From: JBNJDW01 sp051745265
GTDB lineage: Bacteria; Pseudomonadota; Alphaproteobacteria; Micavibrionales; CSBR16-224
Assembly: GCA_051745265.1 (NCBI GenBank)
Contig: JBNJDW010000043.1
Coordinates: 1-12,096, forward strand
Length of the DNA stretch: 12,096 nt
Direction of reading: 5' to 3'
Shown here: positions 6,931 to 12,096 of the stretch, one piece after another
Layout: every line of letters begins with the position of its first letter
How positions within the stretch are numbered: the first letter of the stretch is position 1
Translations under genes and position numbers: made by a program
Notes under the pieces: generated by a model
Databases searched by the model: none
What the model was told of the DNA's origin: nothing
What the model saw: the letters and a program-made list of their open reading frames with translations, nothing else

Positions 6931-8117
6931 TGCCGATCCTGCAAAACTATGATGTGGTCATCGCCGGGGCCGGTGCTGCCGGTTTAATGTGTGCCATTGA
7001 AGCGGGCAAGCGGGGTCGATCTGTCCTGCTTTTGGATCATGCCAAAAAACCGGCTGAGAAAATCCGCATTTCCGGCGGTGGCCGCTGTAATTTCACCAAT
7101 CTGCATTGCGGGCCGGACGCCTTCTTATCCAAAAATCCGCATTTTTGTAAATCAGCGCTGCGCCAATACACACAGCATGACTTCATCGCGCTGATGGAGC
7201 AATACGGCATCGCCTATCACGAAAAAACCCTTGGCCAGCTGTTCTGCGATCATTCCGCCAAAGATATTATCAATATGCTGCTGACAGAGGCTGAAAATGC
7301 CGGGGTTGAGCTGTTTCTTGAAACCAGCATCTTTAAGGTCAGTAAATCTGAAAGTGGTTTTGATCTGGAAACCAGTCGGGGCAAGACATCGGCCCCTGCA
7401 TTTGTCATTGCCACCGGCGGCTTGTCGATCCCCAAAATGGGCGCCAGCGGTTTTGCCTATGACATTGCCGATCAGTTTAATATCCCCGTAACCGAAACCC
7501 GCGCGGCGCTGGTACCGCTGACCTTTGAAGGCGAACGGCTGAATGACTTTAAATCTCTGGCCGGTGTCGCCCTACCCGCACTGGCGCGGTTCGGTAAGAC
7601 CGCTTTTTCGGAAGCGATGCTCTATACCCATCGCGGTCTCAGCGGCCCTGCTATCTTGCAGATATCATCCTATTGGGATCATAAAACACCGCTGACGCTG
7701 AATATGATGCCGGATATCGATGTTTATGAATTTCTCAAATCTGAAAAAGCTGAAAATCCGAAAGCCGCCCTGCAAACCGCACTGGGTAAAATGCTGCCCA
7801 AACGACTGGCCGCCGCGATTTCAGACCGCCATGACAGTCCAGAACGTCTGGCCGATCTTGCCGATAAGAAACTGCAAAAGATCGCAGCTGAAATTAATGA
7901 CTGGCAGGTTCTGCCGGACGGGACTGAGGGCTACCGCACAGCCGAGGTCACACTGGGCGGTATCGATACCGATGCGCTGTCCTCTAAAACCATGGAGTGT
8001 AAATCTGTCGCCGGGCTGTATTTCATTGGCGAATGCGTTGATGTCACCGGCCATCTTGGCGGTTATAACTTCCAATGGGCCTGGTCATCGGGCTATGTTG
8101 CCGGACAATCTATCTGA
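6930..8117 (+). CDS. YhiN/HI0933-family FAD-dependent oxidoreductase (BaiN-like)
   Basis: This 395-residue cytosolic flavoprotein has no signal peptide. It opens with a dinucleotide-binding GAGAAG motif (G13, G15, G18), then the family signature RISGGGRCNFTN (46-57). It ends with the conserved GGYNFQWAWSSGYVAG region, which completes the FAD site. Length is normal for the family (about 390-410). Members are flavoproteins of poorly defined reaction; one clostridial member (BaiN) acts in bile-acid metabolism, and YhiN of E. coli has no assigned role. The start overlaps the peroxiredoxin-like stop as TGATG, so translation is probably coupled. The link to thiol chemistry comes from position only. 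The gene stops 5 nt from the convergent cysQ stop, with no terminator between. Confidence 0.88.
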   Translation: MPILQNYDVVIAGAGAAGLMCAIEAGKRGRSVLLLDHAKKPAEKIRISGGGRCNFTNLHCGPDAFLSKNPHFCKSALRQYTQHDFIALMEQYGIAYHEKTLGQLFCDHSAKDIINMLLTEAENAGVELFLETSIFKVSKSESGFDLETSRGKTSAPAFVIATGGLSIPKMGASGFAYDIADQFNIPVTETRAALVPLTFEGERLNDFKSLAGVALPALARFGKTAFSEAMLYTHRGLSGPAILQISSYWDHKTPLTLNMMPDIDVYEFLKSEKAENPKAALQTALGKMLPKRLAAAISDRHDSPERLADLADKKLQKIAAEINDWQVLPDGTEGYRTAEVTLGGIDTDALSSKTMECKSVAGLYFIGECVDVTGHLGGYNFQWAWSSGYVAGQSI

Positions 8118-8122
8118 AGTTT

Positions 8123-8887
8123 TCAGGCTTTGACGACAAAAAACGGGTTGAGAAAGCCCTCTTCAGCCTTGCCATAGCGCATGGGCGCGCCATCAAGACA
8201 ATGCAGCTGTCCGCCTGCACCGGTAACAATCGCATGGCCGGCGGCGATATCCCATTCACAGGTCGGGGCCAGCCGCGGATAGATATCAGCCTTACCACAG
8301 GCCACCTGACAGAATTTAAGTGAACTGCCGCGGAACGTCGTGCCTGCGATTTTCTGGCCTGTCAGATACTGTTCCAGATCCTCCATAGCGCTGTGACTAT
8401 GACTGGCCACCACGGTCAGCCCGGCATCCGGTACGCTGCGGACCTTAATCGAACGGGTCTCTTCACCGATGGTCAGATCGGCATATTCATTGCCGTAACC
8501 GCCGTAAAGCTCATCCGTTACCGGCGTATAAATCACACCGAGCACCGGTTGAAAATCGCGCATCAGGGCAATATTGACGGTAAAATCACCGGAACGGCGG
8601 ACAAATTCCTTGGTGCCGTCGAGCGGATCAACCAGCCAGAATAAACCGCCTGAGATATCGGGTATCTTACCGGCAGAAACTTCTTCTTCAGCCACAATCG
8701 GAATATCCGGTGTCAGGGCAACCAGGTCTTTTAAGATCAGGGCTTCGGCCTCTTGGTCAGCGATGGTCACGGGCGAGCCGTCTTGCTTCTCCATCACCGC
8801 GGTGCCGGCATTATAATGTTCCAGTTCAAGGGCGCCAGCCTTAAGCGCCGTGCGTTTGATTTCGGCGAGCAGGTTTTTGTAATCCAT
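8123..8887 (-). CDS. cysQ: 3'(2'),5'-bisphosphate nucleotidase CysQ
   Basis: The 254-residue protein belongs to the inositol monophosphatase superfamily. CysQ removes a phosphate from 3'-phosphoadenosine 5'-phosphate (PAP), the by-product of sulfate assimilation and of sulfo- or phosphopantetheine transfer. Visible motifs: D44 in TIADQEAE, the metal-binding EEE at 67-69, WLVDPLDGTKEF (84-95, with D87, D90 and T92) and EWDIAAGHAI (211-220, with D213). GTKEF after the DPLDG core favours CysQ over inositol monophosphatase (usually GTxNF). Length matches E. coli CysQ. A weak purine-rich AGAGAAAG precedes the ATG. It is divergent from the DUF2939-like gene across a 57-nt gap. Action is probably at the cytoplasmic side of the membrane. 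Confidence 0.92.
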   Translation of the reverse strand: MDYKNLLAEIKRTALKAGALELEHYNAGTAVMEKQDGSPVTIADQEAEALILKDLVALTPDIPIVAEEEVSAGKIPDISGGLFWLVDPLDGTKEFVRRSGDFTVNIALMRDFQPVLGVIYTPVTDELYGGYGNEYADLTIGEETRSIKVRSVPDAGLTVVASHSHSAMEDLEQYLTGQKIAGTTFRGSSLKFCQVACGKADIYPRLAPTCEWDIAAGHAIVTGAGGQLHCLDGAPMRYGKAEEGFLNPFFVVKA

Positions 8888-8944
8888 GTTTTTTCTTTCT
8901 CTGTATAAATTAAAACTATATCATTTGATAGAAAAGGAAAAGAC
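8888..8944. promoter_or_regulatory. Divergent promoter region with a TATCA-TT-TGATA dyad
   Basis: This 57-nt AT-rich gap must serve both cysQ (minus) and the DUF2939-like gene (plus). TATAAA-like boxes occur on both strands. A hyphenated palindrome TATCATTTGATA lies at 8919-8930. AAGGA at 8934-8938, 6 nt before the ATG at 8945, is a strong ribosome binding site. Exact -35/-10 assignment is not secure. Confidence 0.35.
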
Positions 8945-9532
8945 ATGCTCAGAATTTTTATCGCCGTTTTGATTATTATTGGCCCCCTGACCTGGTATTT
9001 TTATGAGTCCAGCAAGGAAGATGTCGTCGCCGAAATGATTGCCGCCTCGGAAAATGAAGATGTTGAGGCCATGGCCGCCCGCTTTAAATGGGATGAGCTT
9101 CGCGTACAGCTAAAAGAAAATATAAGAGCCCGCAAAGCGGCGCTTGGCTCCTACGGTACATCGATCGGGCCGGCGGTCAGCCAGATTGATGATATTGTTG
9201 ATTACTATGTGCAGCCGGAAAATATTGAACTGGCCTATTACTATCATAACGAACTGTTTCCCGATGTGCCGGAAAATGCTTTCATCCGCGAAATCGCTTA
9301 TGCCCCGCCCTTTGGCTTTTCCATCCTGATGGGCTTCCCCACAGAAGTTGATACGGGATTATCTGTTGACCCGATGCTGCAAGACCGTCTCAGGGCCCGT
9401 TTTATTTTTCGGCTCGATGGCCTGACCTGGAAAGTCCATGAAATAAACATACCGATTTATATAGTGCCCCGGCGGGCATATGATCGCCCGGCCTTGGAAC
9501 GTTTCGGCGATCCTGAGCATTATTCCTATTAA
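8945..9532 (+). CDS. Membrane-anchored DUF2939-like protein of unknown function
   Basis: The 195-residue product has one N-terminal hydrophobic segment (about residues 3-20), probably an uncleaved anchor, with the rest outside the cytosol. After the anchor, a pattern of acidic/alanine helix (EMIAASENEDVEAMAARFKWDELR) resembles the start of DUF2939 proteins, where small residues and a W/F-D-E-x-R stretch recur. The middle and C-terminal parts (PPFGFSILMGFP, FRLDGLTWKVHEINIP) look like an alpha/beta or NTF2-like fold, but that is a guess. No catalytic motif or cysteine is visible. The start is fixed by AAGGA with 6 nt spacing. The dienelactone-hydrolase-family gene follows after 25 nt, so the two are probably cotranscribed. 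Family call is tentative. Confidence 0.65.
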   Translation: MLRIFIAVLIIIGPLTWYFYESSKEDVVAEMIAASENEDVEAMAARFKWDELRVQLKENIRARKAALGSYGTSIGPAVSQIDDIVDYYVQPENIELAYYYHNELFPDVPENAFIREIAYAPPFGFSILMGFPTEVDTGLSVDPMLQDRLRARFIFRLDGLTWKVHEINIPIYIVPRRAYDRPALERFGDPEHYSY

Positions 9533-9546
9533 GGCCCCCTACAAAA

Positions 9547-9551
9547 AAGGA
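9547..9551 (+). promoter_or_regulatory. Ribosome binding site that fixes the hydrolase start
   Basis: AAGGA stands 6 nt before the ATG at 9558. The same frame is open upstream to an ATG at 9480, but that start lies inside the preceding gene, lacks a Shine-Dalgarno sequence and would bury the signal peptide. The internal ATG is therefore preferred. Confidence 0.75.
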
Positions 9552-9557
9552 CACAAT

Positions 9558-10319
9558 ATGCGCTTTCTTATTTTCATGGCCGTTATGCTGCTGACGCCCC
9601 CTGCCCTTGCCAGTTCTGTTGTCTATCAGGATGGTGATACAGTTCTGGAAGGCTATGTCGCGCTGCCTGACAACACGGATCAACCCGCACCCCTGGTGCT
9701 GATTGTCCACCAGTGGAAGGGCCTTGGCGAATACGAGAAAAACCGCGCTGATATGCTGGCCGATCAAGGCTACGCCGCCTTTGCCATTGATATGTACGGG
9801 CAGGATATTCGTCCTGAAACCACAGAGGATGCCGGCGCCGAATCTGCCAAATATAAAAATGATCCGGCATTGGCCCGGGGGCGTTTGAAGGCAGCCTTGG
9901 CCCATGGCCACACACTTGCCAATATCGACCATGATAAAATTGCCATTATCGGTTATTGTTTTGGCGGTACCATGGCGCTTGAACTGGCGCGAAGTGGGGC
10001 TGACATTGACGGCGCGGTTAGTTTCCATGGCGGCCTTGCCACCAAGGCCCCCGCCGCATCAGATGTCATCAAGGCCGAAATTGCCGTCCATCACGGCGCC
10101 GATGATCCGCATGTCAAAACAGAAGAAATCAATGATTTCATGCAGGAAATGAACGGTGCCGGCATTGATTACGCCTTTTACGGTTATAAAGATGCCGTCC
10201 ATTCCTTCACCGAACGGGCCGCCGGGGATGATCCATCGACCGGCGCTGCCTATAATGCCGCCGCAGATCGCAAATCCTGGCAACGGAGCCTGGATTTTCT
10301 GGATCGGGTTCTGAAATAA
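9558..10319 (+). CDS. Secreted dienelactone hydrolase-family protein
   Basis: From the ATG at 9558 the protein has 253 residues. It begins with a signal peptide (MRFLIFMAVMLLTPPALAS) and continues as an alpha/beta-hydrolase of the dienelactone hydrolase family. The nucleophile elbow is GYCFGG with C134, the acid is D183 in GADDPHV, and the base is H215 in AVHSFTER: a Cys-Asp-His triad as in true dienelactone hydrolase. The LIVHQWKGL strand and the DMYGQDIRP loop are also typical. The export signal means it acts in the periplasm or outside, unlike the cytosolic chloroaromatic-pathway enzymes, so the natural substrate is probably another ester or lactone and is unknown. No aromatic degradation genes are nearby. 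It follows the DUF2939-like gene by 25 nt and ends before a bidirectional terminator. Confidence 0.88.
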   Translation: MRFLIFMAVMLLTPPALASSVVYQDGDTVLEGYVALPDNTDQPAPLVLIVHQWKGLGEYEKNRADMLADQGYAAFAIDMYGQDIRPETTEDAGAESAKYKNDPALARGRLKAALAHGHTLANIDHDKIAIIGYCFGGTMALELARSGADIDGAVSFHGGLATKAPAASDVIKAEIAVHHGADDPHVKTEEINDFMQEMNGAGIDYAFYGYKDAVHSFTERAAGDDPSTGAAYNAAADRKSWQRSLDFLDRVLK

Positions 10320-10345
10320 ACAAATCTGAATAAAGCCGGTAAAAG

Positions 10346-10376
10346 AAAAACACATGTCCGAAGACATGCGTTTTTA
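10346..10376. terminator. Bidirectional Rho-independent terminator between convergent genes
   Basis: CATGTC (10353-10358) and GACATG (10363-10368) form a perfect stem, extended by C-G and A-T pairs past one mismatch. TTTTT (10371-10375) follows rightwards, and the mirror T run is present leftwards. On the minus strand the loop is TTCG closed by C-G, the extra-stable UUCG tetraloop, followed by TGTTTTTC. It ends both the hydrolase and the AAA+ transcripts. Confidence 0.85.
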
Positions 10377-10405
10377 AATATTACGGTATGACAGTCTTTA
10401 AAGCC

Positions 10406-11923
10406 TTAACGTCCAGGGCCTCGTTTATTAAGACTGTGCCGCAATTCCTCTGCAGGTTTGTGTGAGAAAATGGTTTTTCCCTTAGGCATATCATCATTTG
10501 ATGGTGTTCTGCGTGGTGCGGAATCCCCAAAGGAAGCTTGCAGTTTCGTATTCTCCTGCGTAGACAGGTTGCTTTGTTCCTGTTTTGGTTGCTCATCGTC
10601 CTTGTTATCAACACTCTCAAGGTTTTCTTTGCCAAAGCCGATTTTGCCACCATTTTTGGAACTGATACCATCAAGTTTAACGTTTTTGATGTCATCAATT
10701 TGAATACGTTTAACAAGATCCATCAGATCTTCTTTATCCATTTTCTTTAATTCTTTCTGATCACGGCCTTCCATGATGCGCAATGCAGCATTTTCAAAGG
10801 CAAGATCAAGCATGTTACGCACCGTACGGCCGTTACCAAAGCTGGCTCTGGATTTATTACGCTCATTCTCAATCAGATTAAGCGCTTCTTCGCGGGCATC
10901 CGGGCTAAGCTCAACATGCATATCCGATGCCATCAGATCCATAATCTGGCCGATTTCCTGCTTATCGTAGTTTTTAAACTCGATATAGTTCAGGAAGCGT
11001 GATTTCAGACCTTCGTTGGAGTTAATGAACTGGGCCATTGGCTCTGGATAACCGGCGACAATAACAACCAGATTATCACGGTTATTTTCCATTTCCGCCA
11101 CAATCTGATTAATCGCAACCTTACCAAAATCATTCCCGGCGCCATTAACGACCAAAGAATAAGCTTCATCAATAAACAAAACGCCGCCTTTGGCATTTTC
11201 GATGACTTCATTGGTTTTCTTTTCAGTTTCACCAATGACGGCACCGACAAGATCCTTACGGCCAACTTCCATGACTTCAGGTTTCTCAATCAGACCCATA
11301 GCGTGCAGAACTTTTGCATATTCGCGGGCCACTGTGGTTTTACCTGTACCGGGATCACCGGTAAAGACCATGTGCAGAGATGGTTTTTTAACATCTGCGC
11401 CTAAAACTTCTTCACGCAGTTTGGCAAACTGTGTCGTTGCAATCTGTTTGCGCAGCTTGTCCTTCACCGTATCAAGGCCGATCAGGCTGTTGATGTTATT
11501 CATCGCGCCTTCGATTTCTTCAAGGTTCTTTGCCTCAAGTTCATCGGAATTCATCAGGCTGCGCGGTTTGCTGGCAAAGCCGGCTTTGATCAGGTCGGCT
11601 GGCAGGTTGTTTACAGCAACGGCCGGCTTTTCACCGTTTTCAAACTGTGTTTTGGTCGGCCAGGTAATGGTAAAGACATCAAAACTGTCTGTCCCGGTCG
11701 CATCAATACCAAATGTCGTTTGTCCGTATGGTGGTGTAAATCCGGAGTCTTCACCGTCTGCGCCCATGGCAGGTTTCGCATTCGGGCTCTTTTGAACCGG
11801 CTCGCCATTATTTTTTACAAGCATGCTCAAGAGCTTTGTATTATCTTCATTTAAAGTTAAATGAAGCGGGACACCCGTCTTCCAATCGAGGATAATTCTG
11901 ACATTTTGCTTTTGATCCGACAT
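10406..11923 (-). CDS. CbbX/SpoVK-type AAA+ ATPase with an unrecognised N-terminal domain
   Basis: The 505-residue protein has three parts. Residues 1 to about 125 are a domain I do not recognise, with beta-rich pieces such as VRIILDWKTGVPLHLTL and DVFTITWPT. About 140-420 is an AAA+ module of the CbbX/CfxQ/SpoVK class: Walker A GDPGTGKTT (189-197, K195), a pore-loop-like stretch (about 227-234, VIGETEKK), Walker B VLFIDE (D252/E253), sensor-1 region LVVIVAGYP (285-293), arginine finger SRF (R309) and sensor-2-like GNGRTVRN (R366, R369). About 425-505 is hydrophilic and low-complexity (rich in N, Q, K, D, S), ending basic. Such ATPases remodel protein assemblies, as CbbX does for Rubisco or EccA in type VII secretion loci. 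No Rubisco or secretion gene is visible, so the client is unknown. No signal peptide; cytosolic. AAAGGA at 11936-11931, 7 nt before the ATG, supports the start. A single-gene transcript looks likely. Confidence 0.85.
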   Translation of the reverse strand: MSDQKQNVRIILDWKTGVPLHLTLNEDNTKLLSMLVKNNGEPVQKSPNAKPAMGADGEDSGFTPPYGQTTFGIDATGTDSFDVFTITWPTKTQFENGEKPAVAVNNLPADLIKAGFASKPRSLMNSDELEAKNLEEIEGAMNNINSLIGLDTVKDKLRKQIATTQFAKLREEVLGADVKKPSLHMVFTGDPGTGKTTVAREYAKVLHAMGLIEKPEVMEVGRKDLVGAVIGETEKKTNEVIENAKGGVLFIDEAYSLVVNGAGNDFGKVAINQIVAEMENNRDNLVVIVAGYPEPMAQFINSNEGLKSRFLNYIEFKNYDKQEIGQIMDLMASDMHVELSPDAREEALNLIENERNKSRASFGNGRTVRNMLDLAFENAALRIMEGRDQKELKKMDKEDLMDLVKRIQIDDIKNVKLDGISSKNGGKIGFGKENLESVDNKDDEQPKQEQSNLSTQENTKLQASFGDSAPRRTPSNDDMPKGKTIFSHKPAEELRHSLNKRGPGR

Positions 11924-11945
11924 TTTCTTTTCCTTTACCCTTATT

Positions 11946-11973
11946 ATAATATTATTACGGGCTTTGCTTACAA
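11946..11973 (-). promoter_or_regulatory. Probable promoter of the AAA+ gene
   Basis: On the minus strand TTGTAA (11973-11968) and TATTAT (11951-11946) are 16 nt apart, a sigma-70-like pair giving a short leader of about 15-20 nt before the ATG at 11923. Alternative -10 boxes exist nearby (TATAAT a few bases downstream, and TATAAA further upstream near 12011-12016), so the choice is tentative. Confidence 0.4.
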
Positions 11974-11980
11974 AGCGTAA
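11955..11980. promoter_or_regulatory. Interrupted palindrome over the AAA+ promoter (candidate operator)
   Basis: TTAC-GG-GCTTTG (11955-11966) mirrors CAAAGC-GTAA (11971-11980) around CTTA: ten matched pairs with a 2-nt bulge. It covers the -35 hexamer and spacer of the proposed promoter, a normal place for a repressor site. No T-run follows, so it is not a good terminator. Confidence 0.35.
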
Positions 11981-12096
11981 CTTTATTCTGACTTTTTTAC
12001 TGTTACTGATATTTTATAGTATGAACCCTATCTGTCCAGAACGAATTAACGAAAATTTAGGATTTTGGCCAAAAAACACGAAAAAAGTTTCCATAA

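Noticed and set aside
8126..8160. Possible terminator hairpin at the cysQ 3' end (GGGCT...CCCG then TTTTTT, minus strand)
   Set aside because: Only about three good pairs form, and the T run codes for the conserved end of CysQ; not a credible terminator.
9480..9557. Upstream start for the hydrolase adding 26 residues
   Set aside because: It lies inside the preceding gene in another frame, lacks a ribosome binding site and would put a basic segment ahead of a clear signal peptide.
11190..11795. 201-codon plus-strand open frame opposite the AAA+ gene
   Set aside because: It mirrors the conserved Walker A and B coding region on the other strand and has low-complexity, serine/arginine-rich product typical of an antisense shadow.
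12021..12096. Open frame of 25 codons starting at ATG 12021 and running off the right edge, divergent from the AAA+ gene
   Set aside because: Too short for openness to mean anything, no Shine-Dalgarno sequence, and the product is not recognised. It could be a real leaderless start, but the window cannot decide.

Overview
The window reads as chromosomal DNA of a Gram-negative bacterium, most likely an alphaproteobacterium. Many products carry Sec signals or periplasmic domains. The ScsB-type reductase next to a TlpA thioredoxin and an envelope peroxiredoxin-like protein recalls the ScsB system described in Caulobacter. The Fur-family protein at the left edge aligns closely with proteobacterial Zur. 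Base composition looks close to half GC, with clearly AT-rich intergenic gaps. The phylum call is inference from gene content; no rRNA or tRNA is present. I saw no mobile element, CRISPR array or rRNA/tRNA gene.

Layout: (1) 1-330, minus strand, the N-terminal part of a Zur repressor gene that runs off the left edge. (2) 331-585, an intergenic stretch with a perfect TATAAT box, two GGCGT-type hairpins and a Rho-independent terminator pointing right, with no recognised gene in front of it. This is a candidate small RNA, leaderless small gene or leader of the next operon. (3) 586-8117, plus strand, a five-gene cluster: fused CcsBA haem exporter/cytochrome c synthetase, TlpA/ResA-like thioredoxin, ScsB/DsbD-type transmembrane thiol reductase, secreted peroxiredoxin-like protein and a YhiN/HI0933-type flavoprotein. 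Genes overlap or lie close together, except for an 86-nt gap before scsB. (4) 8123-8887, minus strand, a CysQ-type 3'(2'),5'-bisphosphate nucleotidase, convergent with the flavoprotein gene and only 5 nt from it. (5) 8945-10319, plus strand, a membrane-anchored DUF2939-like protein and a secreted dienelactone-hydrolase-family enzyme. (6) A bidirectional terminator near 10350-10375. (7) 10406-11923, minus strand, a CbbX/SpoVK-type AAA+ ATPase with an unrecognised N-terminal domain and a hydrophilic tail. (8) 11924-12096, its AT-rich upstream region with a promoter-like pair and an inverted repeat.

The main functional story is envelope thiol and haem chemistry. CcsBA carries haem out and joins it to apocytochrome c. 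The TlpA-like protein probably keeps the apocytochrome CXXCH cysteines reduced. ScsB would carry electrons across the inner membrane to TlpA and to the peroxiredoxin-like protein. The cytosolic flavoprotein is translationally coupled to this set, but its role is unknown. The most open questions are the orphan terminator unit at about 352-535 and the AAA+ ATPase with its unknown N-terminal domain.
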